Part shown: positions 44,801 through 56,119 of the stretch, piece by piece | How positions within the stretch are numbered: position 1 is the stretch's first letter | How the letters are laid out: each line of letters starts with the position of its first letter | Assembly (NCBI GenBank): GCA_948470475.1 | Contig: OX419338.1 | Coordinates: forward strand, 27,014,636 to 27,078,635 | Direction of reading: 5' to 3' | From: Galaxea fascicularis | Lineage: Eukaryota; Cnidaria; Anthozoa; Scleractinia; Euphylliidae | DNA: 64,000 bases | Translations under genes and position numbers: made by a program | Notes under the pieces: generated by a model | What the model was told of the DNA's origin: nothing | Databases searched by the model: none | Seen by the model: the letters and a program-made list of their open reading frames with translations, nothing else

Positions 44801-47800
44801 AGGAATGTTACACGCTATATGTAACCTCAGGCTATTGGCACGACACCCACAAAGTCCCAGTCAAGTTTGTTCCCCGGTTTAAATCACCCCGATTAGTCAG
44901 TTCCTGTAGCATAAAGCCGCCAACTAGGAGAGCTTACTTTTGCCTATTACTTCAAAAAACCGCCTGGGTTACCTATGCCTTGGCTTTTTTTCCAAAGAGC
45001 TGCTTACGAAATAATTCAGCAAGTGGTAAACGGTCCCCATAACGAGACTCAAACGTCTCTGATGTTATCATTATAAATTCGTCCCAACAGACAAATTGCG
45101 GTAATTTAACTTTGTCAATCAAGGGTACCCATGAGAGATTTGGAGAGAGTAAATTATCCAGTGCATACGAGCTGTGCACTAGAAAAATGTATAGGTCACT
45201 TAACGCCCGACTCACCTTGATTGAGTTCAGATTGAGATGAAGAATTCACTAAAACGACCCCATCCACAACGCTACCACTCGTTGAAACGTCCACCACAGG
45301 AACATGACAAGTACTAGTGGGAACAGCTTTGGGCTTGGTCTTACTGAGCTTATGCCCTAATGAGCTGAATATGGACGTCTTTTTGCCATCCGCTGGCGAA
45401 ACAAGGTCCTTGTTCTTCTTTCCAAATGTCTTGGATTTGTTGATTGAAACTGACGGGCTACCTGGTTCGGACCACAGGGAGTGCGATTCATTAGGAGAAG
45501 CAGATAAAGCTGTTTTTTCAGCACCAATCGGCACAGAAACTGCGAAAGAAGTAGGGAACAAACTTTTAGTGCAGGATAGACCCATTACCAGCAACATACT
45601 CTAGGTCAAGATCTTTGGTTAACTGCTGTTGGTTATATACGTGACATTGTTCAATCCGCCTTTGTTTGTAAACTAAAAAACTGGTGACAAATTCGGAGCT
45701 CCTAATACTCCTAATATCCGGAAGTTGCCATTATTCTGGGTGCTTGACACCCACACGAAAGATTAACGAATGTACGTCAATCCGTTCCGAAAGCTTCACG
45801 GAAATGTTGGCCAGCAACCGGTTGAGGTAAGCCACTTTATTTTTTCTTTTCTTTTTATTTCCGAATGATACTTATGTATGAATTATTTCCACTTCTTGTC
45901 GGTAGCGTAAATTTCCAAACGAAGGCTTTTTTTCCGTCTTAGTCTTTCCGTTTTGGCGCCTTCCATGTTTCGTTTATTTAATTTCTTTCTGTTTTGAAAC
46001 TGAAAGACAACCTATTAAATTTATTTTGTATACAGTAAACACATTTTGACATTGAAAGTCTCTTGTTACCTTCAACAATAGATGCCTTATTAACGAAGGA
46101 AGCAGAATGGCTGAGAGAACAAGAGTTTATCCTGGAAAAGTCTCGAACCGTATCTGCTTAGAAGCTCACTGCAGCAGTCAAATATTCTTGCAAGTATTGA
46201 AACACTCTCTGGCATCACTATCAGTAAATTCTGCCCGCGGAAGGCCTTGAAGTCTACACGATAACGGCAATAAAGGGCAGCGGTATACGAGGAAGGAAAG
46301 CCGTGGGCGACTCTTAGTCATTTTTATTCAACATTTTATGTATGCCCTGACAGAACGGTGATTCCGCGAGAACCTAAATACTATTGCAACGATCCTTGTC
46401 AAAACAAAACAAAATACAAGAATACTAAGCATTGATAACAACAAAAATCAACAGATAAACAAAAATTACGGCAAGTTTGTCGTCCTGACAAGACAAATTC
46501 ATTATCGGTTAAAAAAGCTCCCCGGATGTTGTCGGATGTGGGCATATTTCCCGCCAAAATCCACGCGGTCACCAAGCCGATGAAGGATGAATATACCGCT
46601 CGAGAGAACTTCACATCTAATTTCTTCACGTGGTAAGTCTTAAACTGGCTCACATTTGGAAAGAAAACATCCAAAAGAAAAGAAAAAAAACAATTTAAGT
46701 GTGGAAAAAAACCTCCGAGGTGTTGTGAAGTAAGTAATGAAAATAATGTCTTGAAGCAATCACTCTTCAACAAGCCACAATTCACAAATCATTCAATTCA
46801 TTCGGGTCGCAGTAGTTTGATTACCTGGTGACATATCAATGGCCTTTATTTCCTCTTTCAAAACCATCAACCATTCCTCCAGTTCGGCTTCATTTTCAGC
46901 AGCAAACGGCAACTCTTCCTTCTCACAAGTTAATACAAACATGTGAGGTTTCTCTGGATCGTTTTCCTCTGCTGTTTTGATTGTTGTTTCGTATAGAGGA
47001 ACCTCCAGTTCGGCTGTTCCCACTCCAAAGTCTTTGTAACAGTACAACGAATGTTCTTTGACAACACACCACCGGTTTTTCCAGTTTGGACCTTTCTTTC
47101 GAAGTAAATACCCAGAAAATGTAGTGCTTTTAAATGAAGACGGATCTCGCGGGCTTTTTGTGAGGTCATGTTTACGGCCTGTCAATAGAAAACAGCGTGT
47201 CAAATTATGGTTTGGTTTCTACTCACCAAAGCACTTACAAAATCTTTCATTCGCATTAATTTAGTTCAGGACTTCTAAAAAATATCACAGCATTTACAAA
47301 AAAAAAAAGACTCATATCGTAGCCCTGTGTTAGTTTTCAATGTAGTATTACTCTTTGAACTGAGGTACAATATTTGTTTGTTTTTACTGAGCTTTGGTAT
47401 TTGTGCATCTTTGCAAGTACAAGCAAACAACCAAATATTGAAAGGGAAATGTAATAAACAATGATACATTTGAATTTTTTTTTTTTTTTTGGGGGGGGGG
47501 GGGGTACAGTACATGCCTCTGTTGAAGAAAGACCCTGTTATCCTTGACTTGACACGCATGGCTTTGGATGATAATGAATTTACTAGCGAACTGTGTCTTT
47601 TCACTGATGTGCCTTGCATTTGAAGGTCCGAAGTTGAAGATGACTTTACTTCTTTGTGAGTGGACACAGAAGTTCCATCCACGTTCTCTGCAAGAACCAC
47701 AAGAAAAATGTTAACCCTTTAACCCTAAAGACTGACCAATGCTTAATTTCACTATAATAGTGACACTGCTCAATCAAACATAAAGGTTGTGAGAAATTAG

Positions 47801-50800
47801 GAAGTGATCAACAAGTAACAAAGGTCTTATTGTTTAACAAATGGGCCATTTCCGAGTTCATGTCTGCCTCCTCTTCAAAGCGAGTCTAAGTGCGAAGTTT
47901 TTGTTATGAAAATTAGTTTTCATTCATATGTAAAGTAAAATTAATTACCATCACAAAAACTTCACACTTAGACTCGCTTTGAAGAGGAGGCAGACATGAA
48001 CTCGGAAATGGCCTATTCTTCTCATCATTACCAAAGAAAATTATATACTTAGAACAGTGTTGAGAATATACATGCTGATATTAACTGCTACATCCCTGCA
48101 GAGTAGGTGGTGTTGAGAGGTAAATTCTGGGTGGCAGCTTTTGCCAGTTGCCAGCTTCTAATGAAACCCCTGATTTACTGGGAATGATTGCACCTGAACA
48201 AGCCCCTTTGCAATAAAATAAAATTATGTATTGGCTTACTGAAAGAAATAAAATGGTGTGATCACTTTTCCAAACTCACCATTGACTTTGCCCACTGAGT
48301 TAGCTTTGGAGACTTTCTTTTTCTTTTCTCCTCCACTATTTGAAATCTTGGTACCTTGGATAATATCTGGTAATATCTAAGAATAAAAAAGGACGAACCA
48401 ATAAAAAATGCTAAGACATGTAACTTCATGATAGAACACCAAAAAAGAAGCCTGGGCAAATTTGATATCATTACAAACAGCAAATGTCATGCATTCTGTG
48501 TCAGTTTTCATCCTAAACAAAAAGAGCACTTCTTAGGGAAATATAATTTTTTCCTTGACATGTACAGTTGTAGTCAAGCATCATAAGAGGACAAAATTTC
48601 TCTGGGGTAATTTAGTTGAGGCACCTTGAATCACTCCAAAAAAATTGGAGTTTCCCTAACCAGATGCTGCTGTGATGGCCAAGCCTTATTGAATTATTTT
48701 AATACTTGAAGGGGCACTGTCATGGGGGTTTTGCTGTTTTTCACTTAATGACCTTTACCTGTGCCAAAACATTCCTCAAATTGTAGGAGAAAGATATTTT
48801 TTTATTTTTTTTTTGCCGGAAAAGTCATATTCAGTACATTTTTGGCCATGGCTTCAAGATGATGTGCGAGAATTTGAAAAATTTAGGCTAAATTTTCAAA
48901 ATGGAATACATTTCCATCCTTGCCATCCGTAAAAGAAGAAGACTGTTTAGTCTCTGTGCAGTAACACAGTCCCAAGTAAATAGGCTGTTTCTATCATTTT
49001 CCTGATTTATTAGCATCTCACAGCTGACTGAAATAGCATGACAATGCTCCCTTAATATATTCATTCTCTGCATGTATTTACCCTTATTTACATGTACCTG
49101 TAGTCACAAAGCTGATAAAAATAAACAAGGAAACACAGTAAATTACACTGTAAAAGGTGAAAACAAATCAAGTTCATCAGAGCAAAGTCTTTGCAGAGAA
49201 GATGTGTACTTGTACAGGTTACTCTTTAGTTGAGCATAACAGCTATTTGTTTTATATTGTGCCACCATGGCCATTGCACAATAAAAAAGGAAATTTTTGT
49301 TGAACTGATGTCTATTAATATAAGCACTTTAGCTTTTACACGATGAACTAAACTGAAAGAAAGGTGAAAAACTTTAATAAATGAACTGCTTTTGCATGAC
49401 AACAATAATTGTTGCCTTTTACCTGCTGCAGCTCCTTAAATGACTCATCCTCATCCAGGTCGGGTGCAAGGTCATTATTCATGACAAGCATCTCGTCTTC
49501 ATCATCAAGACCTCTTTTCCACTCAGCCAAAGGCCCATCAGTATTTGAATGAGTGTTGTCTTTATCGGTCCAGCTTGTAGTAGGTCCTACTATGCTGGGC
49601 AATTCAAGACAACCTGAAAGCTTCCTTCTCCGTAACTGGCCATTGTTTTCAAGTGTGTCTGCAGAAAGGCTGTTTCTTTCTGGACGTGACCCTTCACTTT
49701 TTATTTTAAGGTAAATGTCATACGAAACAAATGATGGACTTTCTGGTATGTCAGAACTTTCCTCGTCCTCCTCAATTCTTGAAATAACATAATTCACAAC
49801 GTAAACCCATTCTAGCCGTGAATGCTCTTCCGTCGTTGCAAAAGTGATGGTTTCATGTATTCTTGGAACTGACAGAGTAATTGGAAACATTCTACTTTTC
49901 TTCCTGTCAGTGGGGACGAGTTTGGCTCCCCTTAAAGGGATCTGGAACAGCATCTTAGTCTCTGATCTGTGTCGAAAGCAAGTTAAGCAGTGGTCATTAA
50001 TTGTAAACCACCTCTTGTGCCAGCCAGGATGTTCTCTTATATACATTACACCACTGTGAAGCTCCCCAAACTCATTTGGCTGAAGATCAAGTTTTTGAAC
50101 TGAGTAATCCACAAATACGTTGTCTCCAGTAAAATAACCTTCTTCCTGGCCATTGACATCACTTTCCCAGCCATCGTGGACTTCAAACTCAACACTACCT
50201 GTCTCTGAAATGATTGTCTCTCTGGACCATGTATCCACTGAATCCAACATAGGTAGATTAAGAGTGTCTTTCTGTATTGTTGTATCTGCCTGAGGCAATG
50301 ATGTACTGCACAGAAAGATTCCACTTTCTTCTGTGCTATCTGTATCTTTTCTGCATGATAAACTGTCAACAATGTCCTAGGAGTAAATAACATTCAAAGT
50401 ATGTGACAAAAATCTCAACAAAAACATCAATGTACATATTCTCAACAAATTTGTCTGCCAAGACAAACAAACCTGTGGCCCTCAAATTTTGAATGAAATT
50501 GGAATTTGGAAGTGTTGGTTTTTGAGGAGAGGAGAGGGGTAAATGAAAAACCTCTCATAGAAGAGAAGAGAATCAACACAGGGCTCAATATAATGGCCAG
50601 TCAGTGGACAATGTCTGGCCAAAATGACAATTTGTCCACACAATCTTCCAGTTGGCGGGTCATTTTGACCAGTCATGTACAAGATTTTAGCAAATCTGGA
50701 ATAAAATGTTTAGAGATCACAAAGTCATATTTCATGCACTAAGAGAACAATGTAGCACTGGATGTTCTATGGCTTTGTGACTTGCCAGCCACTCAACCAA

Positions 50801-53800
50801 CCCACAAAGACCTTGTGGCATGTTCTGATTAGAGGCCATCAGCTGTTGATACACTTGTGAGGGCCACCACAATGATTATTTAAACACGTGAAGTGATAGT
50901 TTTTGCTAAGATGACATAACATTGAAATTTTTTATTATTTTCAATATTTGGACCAGTCAGGAACAAGACGTGACAGCTGAGCTAAAATTTGTTTGGCTGG
51001 TCAACATGGCCGGCAACTGTCAGAAAATTATTTGGAGCCCTGCAACAGCAAACACAATCCGCAAATGGTGTCATGTCTGGGAACTGAACCCAGGCCACAC
51101 TGGTAGGTAGCAAAAACGTTCACTACTACTCTATCCCTGCTTCGCACTAATAAGAAAAGTCACTTGTTTAATGTAAAATTGAAACACAGTAGAGAAATTA
51201 CATAAGCTGAGAATCCATTTTAATTACAATTATTAACTTCTTCCTACAGGTATAGAAGTAAATAGATTTGTCATAGGATTTTGGATTTCCTGATTTCTTC
51301 TGAACTTCAGAGGAATGGTCATAAAATTAATGATTCACAAGAAATCAAAACCAGGTATGACTAACTTGATGTCTCTCAATAAGAATCTAAATATTACCAA
51401 GCAGTCCAGCTGCCAAAATGTGCAATGCAAGCATCAGTATTATTTCAGTGAAACAGTTACATTTTCATGACTATCATGTCGCCAGGTGAATTTTTGAACC
51501 TTGACACACTACATCCCTTCTTAGCTATAGTTCTCCATACAATTGTGCATAAGTGTTAAAAAAAAACCCTCAATATTGCCACAATCTTTTAGATACCATT
51601 AACAAGCAGCAATATAACTTGCTACTGCTTTACTACATGTAGCATTTGTAACTGTGATGATCTTTCACATATTCATTCCATGATCTGCAGTTCAAATACA
51701 ATGATCTTCATATATTCATTCCAAATTATAAGGCATAAACAACGTTGATTTTGAGGATTGACAAGTACACATACACTCTTAACTTTTGCACCAGTACTGT
51801 AAGGTCAGTAGATTGAACTGCTTGAATGAATGTCTCAGGTTGTGAGAACAAAATGACACAAATTGATGCAAACTGTCAGACCTGTGCCCTACCCCAAAAC
51901 AAAATGAAAAATAAACCAATGGGAAGGCAGGGTTGTCAGAAAAAGCACCGGCAAATGGGGATGTCACCAGCTACTTTTCTAGTTTTGCCTGCTATGATTT
52001 GCCAGTAAAAAGGGAAACTGTAAAGGAAAATGGTGTTGTTACTCTCCGAATACTGTCTACTTTCCTAGATTCTCCTACTTAAAATCTTTTTGACAACCCT
52101 GGGAAAGATGAAGCATCTTTCTCCCATAAACAAACCATGGCAAAAAAAGATGCCTTGTATGTACTTGGTAGGTGTCTAAGACCTTGTGACATGTGGCAGT
52201 GTACTGAAGGTCGTTTATCATAGTGTCTTGTCCCTGTTACTTGTGGCCTACTGTGTCCTGATAATGGCGTTTCAAGTTTTCTAATGGAAAACAAACATTC
52301 TTGCAGAGGTGAAGAAAAACTGCCAATAGACCTCAAGAGTTTTTTTAAGGTTTTGAGCAGAAGGGCATTGGAATTTGACAAACAGGCAAAGTATCAGGAA
52401 GGGCTGTTTGGGCCATCCTCCCTTTCGGGGTCCCTTGGGCCCTTGTATGGTTGGAGAGATGTATTTTCTTGCATTCTGAAGCCCAAACAACGTCCTTCAA
52501 ACAACAACAAAATGTAATTATACACATGATCGCAGTTTGAGACATTTCAGGTAGTCTTTTGTGTTGCACAATTCTTTGTACAATGCATTATGAGTATTTT
52601 TAGCAGACAGAAAATTGAGTTGAATGCAGTGTTCAATACCATTAATAGGTGAGGAAAATCGTAGCATTTTGACAGTAATATTTACAAGTTTTACTTTGAC
52701 AAAGACACTTTTTTCATTCCATGTATTTAAAAAAAAGATAATAGTCCATTCAGATGTTGAAAGCAGCCAGGCAAAGTCACAATCAGAGCTGATTAATTTG
52801 CACAGTGCCGTGCCCTTAATGAAAGACTGAGAACTACTTCTTTGTTCAGTAGTTGTAGTGCATCTTTGACTTGGTTTGAAAAGTAGGACAAAAAGCCCTA
52901 ATTTTGACATCTTGGGGGTGATGGGTGTGCATGAATTTCAATCAAAAATACATTAATGAATAATTATAATATGCAACATGACATTCACAACCCAGTGTGA
53001 ACAATACTCAGTACCTCAGTGTAAAAAATGCCTATGGAAATATAAATCATGCACACTTGGGTTTATTGGCAGGTATACAGCAGTTATTTGGAATGTACAA
53101 ATTGCAAGCTTGAATGCAGACTTTCCCTTTTTGCACCTTCTCCATTCTTGCACAGGAGGTTGGTGTGCTTGGATGTGCTCTTGCATTCTGTTGAGTTTTG
53201 AGATACAAAGCTCCACTATGAGTTGGCTGACAATGTGCACTGGGGTGACACCAGGTCAGTAATGATTATTACATATTTATCTTTTCTTCACCAGAACAAT
53301 TTTTTTCAGTTGTCTTGTATTTTCAAGTAAAGACACCACTATAGTATTGAAGTCTACCAGTCTGCATGAGAACCACTTATTTCCTACATGTACGCTGTCA
53401 ATTGCACATATTTGAAATATCATAGTTCTGCTCTGTTGAACAACAGACGTTACAGTCTCAAAGATCCCCTAACCTCTTTTTGATTGATCTGCTTAGTGTG
53501 GGAAGCCCAAGGAGAAGCTGATCCCATGTGCATAAAATGTGTTCAACTAAACAAATTCACATAAAAGTCACTTGTTTGGCACACATGCAAAGTGTATGAT
53601 TTAATTTGAAAAAAAATGCAAAAAAATTACACAAACACATGTTAAATCAATTATATTCCAGCTATGAACAAGTTATGTCCAGAATGTGCCTTTTACATTA
53701 GGCAGTTGTTATTATCATGCATACAAGTATGTTGATCCTTGACCTACAAGAAAGATATGCTTAAACAATTTTTAGTTCACAAAGTCCATATTCTTATACC

Positions 53801-56119
53801 AGAAGTAGCTGCATATTTCGGCATGTAACAGTGTCAATGTACACAATGGCATCTTGGGTGGAAATCATTTTTGGAGAAGTTAATTTTTAAATAAATGTCA
53901 GCCAAACGATATTCTGGCGCCCCACTTTGTCTTGTATTGATTTGTGAGTTGTTTTCCAAAATAATTTGAATAGGCCAATACTACACATATACATTTCCGA
54001 TACTGTTTAAAAAGTTTATTTTTTAACATGAAAGTATGCACGATCTCAGTATATTTATCCCTTAGGACGACACCGCTGACGCTAAAAATTATATTATTCG
54101 TCCCTTAAAAATAAAAATATCTCTGTCTTTTAAGAGCCTCCTTTGGACAATTTCTGTAATTGCTGCCCGAGCAACCGTTCACGAAAACATGACGAAAAAA
54201 TGTTAACACTGCGGTCAAAACATAAGTTCAATTTAACCTTTTGAAAACACAGTAACCCCTTACTGTTTAGAAAAATGTAACGAAGAAGACAACGATCGAG
54301 ACAAAACTCGATTGCCATGACTGATCAGGAAAAGATGATTTAATCTCGCAATTTAGCGGTGTCGTATTCGTGAATGATAAAACAAGTCAGGCGCGGAACA
54401 CATGTGCAAAGCAAGTCGTTTCGCCGGACATCACGGACACATTCAACCATGAATTCCTTTTGAATTTGTTCACCAACAATGTCAAAACACATCCTTTGAA
54501 ACTTTGACTGGGTAATTAGAAGTTAAAACCCTACTCACTGTCTTGTAAAGGTCAAAGTTGTGACAACTGTTAAAACAAGCTGTGTGTTCTGAAGATAAAA
54601 TGCAGGGGACGTTGAAAACGATCCACCAAAATACAAATGGAATTAATTTTTTCAGTTAAGGTGCAGGTGATCACTACGTGCGCCAGATTTCCAATTAATT
54701 GCCCAAAGGATTCTCCAACGGAAATATTCGTTCCGGCCGAAAATACCAACAATACCCTACGCAACATTGATCAGTGTTAAATATATTTCGCGTTCAGAAC
54801 ACAATGAGGGTTGCGGGGTTAAAACGTTTCAGTAGGATTGTACGGGGTAGACGCTGCAGACAGTAACTCAAAAACCGCGACAAAAGGAGATATGTTTACT
54901 GGGTGAGAACAATACAGCAAGAACAAAAAGCGACACGAGTTATAAATTTTAATGCTTCCTGCGAACATTATTTCGGTGATTGGCGTACTTCCACAACAAT
55001 TATCACGAGCATTTCAGTCGCTTACATGCATCTAAAAGAATTTGCATTTACCAAAGCAAAACTGTTAATTCCTCGAGATTTATTTTCCACCGTGAGAACT
55101 GATCCTTTCACGTTACTCGGTTTCCTATCGGGATCCCCGACCTTTTGTGAAAAACAGTATTAGCAATTGGATAATTGTCGTATTAAAAGCTGCGGTCCTT
55201 GATATTGTCAATGTCACTCGTGCGGCTACGGACTGATGCTCCACCACCTTCAAAATGCCTCTACAAGAAAATAACGAAGCACTGCAACTCGGTGAGGCGG
55301 GAACATGAAAGCCTCGAATATACAAAACAAAGCAAATTTGCCATATGGATTACAAGAAAATTGATCCGTGGCCTTCCAGTGTTACCATTTTACGCAACGA
55401 TAGCTACTCTCTGCAAGCCTTACAGTGTATCAAACGTTCTCAGTTTGCGAGAAAGCTTCGAAAAAACGTAAATAAATAAATACCTTTTCTTCAATTTCAG
55501 TTGTTTTCTCGGGCCAGTGCGCCTGCACTGTGTTGTCTTCGACGTAACCCAGGAGGTCGTCCTTTGACCGCTCCGTACGTGTTTCTAGCGAGTGATGGGA
55601 TGTTTCGAGCTCCTGGTCGTTTGTTAATGAGGTAAATATTTCCCCAGAGAGCGATCTCGACCCTAGATTGTTGAGAATGTCCACAAAGTAGAGCCTAATT
55701 TTCTCTCCTTTCTCGCTGAGCTTTTCTTCCAGTAGAACTTCCTCTAAATACTCCTTTATTCCAGGCAAAGCAACTTTTATCACTGCGAAAAGAAAAGCGG
55801 TCAATTGTTTAACCATAAGTTGCTTCTTGGGATAATTAATTTACTACAACGAACAACTCAGGCATATTAACCTTGAATGCATCAACTGTTTTGCTTGGAT
55901 ACTGTTCGAAATGGGAATATATTAAACGGTAGAGAGCACCATACAGATTACTAAACGCGCGCGCACCAACCCGGAATCAAGAAAGCGTGCAGCACAAGGG
56001 ATTTGAATCAACAGATCCAGAGTATCAAAATATAGACCCCTGATCTGCAAGGACTAACATACACTACCTGTTAGTTTGTCCTGTTCAGACAGGCCGTTAA
56101 AATATTCTTCGGCATTCAT
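35819..56119 (-). CDS. Large scaffold with four PH domains, AFAP-like (tentative)
   Basis: Coding exons, 5' to 3': 56119-56068, 55782-55484, 50376-49423, 48376-48280, 47687-47517, 47178-46825, 45539-45216, 43806-43688, 42954-42771, 41766-41531, 40850-40722, 40109-39664, 38524-36955, and a last short one at 35836-35819. Phases agree at every junction, giving about 1650 residues. The start (MNAEEYFNGLSEQDKLTVIK) has an in-frame TAG six bases upstream. PH-A is about 221-316 (GVMYIREHPGWHKRWFTIND), PH-B about 545-637 (SGYLLRKKGPNWKNRWCVVK), PH-C about 771-860 over three exons, and PH-D about 1021-1118 (LFMRNSKGLWSKRWCVLQED). A Lys/Glu-rich helical region spans about 1304-1414, then Ser-rich sequence follows. 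PH domains usually bind phosphoinositides or partner proteins. The N-terminus and PH style recall AFAP1, but that family has two PH domains; identity is unsure. There is no catalytic domain. Confidence 0.85.
36457..36610. repeat. TTCGCGGGA-rich irregular repeat
   Basis: TTTCGCGGGA, ATTCGCGGGAAAAT, TTTCACGGGAAATTTC and related pieces recur in about 100 bp within the last intron of the four-PH gene. Looks like an internally repetitive dispersed element. Confidence 0.5.
36755..36900. repeat. Dispersed repeat, also at 58640
   Basis: GTATGTTACATGTAGGGAGA, TGATCATTTCCTATATTC, GACGAACTAGTGACATGATAAGGA and AGGTAAAGGGTTAA form an ordered set. Decayed copies of most of them occur at 58645-58790. The GGTAAAGGGTTAA end resembles a common anthozoan short repeat. 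It lies just downstream of the exon-13 donor. Confidence 0.55.
38730..39020. mobile_element. MITE of shuffled CGTC(T/C)AGACG modules
   Basis: GCATTATCCGTCCAGACGAC (38769) and GCATTATCCGTCTGGACGAC (38844) are direct copies. TTCGTCCAGACGAA, GTTCGTCTAGACG and TTCGTCGTTCGAGACGAA are further palindromic modules in either orientation. TATAAAGACGGG-type pieces recur. It lies in the intron between coding exons 12 and 13. No coding capacity. Confidence 0.65.
39066..39126. repeat. GTGTTTTATCGGGT foldback
   Basis: GTGTTTTATCGGGTTTAGAAACAC and its inverted copy AAACACG...GTGTTTTTATACCCAATAAAACAC make a 60-bp hairpin with GAGGCGTAGCC in the loop. Confidence 0.7.
42519..42680. mobile_element. Palindromic MITE ending in AATAGGCCAT (type A)
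   Basis: The arms of about 65 bp start AATAGGCCATATTCGTATTC and include GAACTGGATCTAGCATGAAG and GGAGGCT. They match the right arm with almost no mismatches, so this is a recent insertion. The loop is about 20 bases. It ends about 90 bp from the exon-9 boundary (42771) in the intron of the four-PH gene. Confidence 0.85.
47476..47504. repeat. T-run/G-run next to an exon donor
   Basis: About 14 T followed by about 14 G on the plus strand. On the coding strand the intron therefore starts GCATGTACTGTA and passes straight into a C-run and an A-run, 13 bases after the end of coding exon 5. Confidence 0.9.
47844..48016. mobile_element. Palindromic MITE ending in (A)GGCCATTTCC (type B)
   Basis: GGCCATTTCCGAGTTCATGT, CTGCCTCCTCTTCAAAGCGA and GTCTAAGTGCGAAGTTTTTG form a 65-bp arm. 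It is repeated inverted on the right with one or two mismatches. The loop of about 40 bases is AT-rich. The right border reads GAATAGGCCATTTCC when read inward. It lies in an intron of the four-PH gene. Confidence 0.85.
50377..55483 (-). other. Intron 2 of the four-PH gene (5.1 kb)
   Basis: Lies between the TCCTAG acceptor of exon 3 and the AAG/GTATTT donor of exon 2. Open frames to 130 codons inside it resemble nothing. A GGCCAGTCAGTGGACA-rich stretch (50590-50690) and a possible SINE remnant (50985-51130) are the only structures seen. AATTCAGATGATCTT-type duplicates (51655-51725) are minor. Confidence 0.6.
50985..51130 (-). repeat. Decayed tRNA-derived SINE remnant
   Basis: CTGGGAACTGAACCCAGGCC is a box-B-like sequence on the minus strand. 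It matches the spacing of the intact SINE at 8603-8621 (GGGATTTGAACCCGGGCC), but box A is no longer recognisable. Confidence 0.35.

Noticed and set aside
52518..52910. 130-codon minus-strand frame in the large intron of the four-PH gene
   Set aside because: No PH-like or other sequence; the neighbouring exons join in phase without it.
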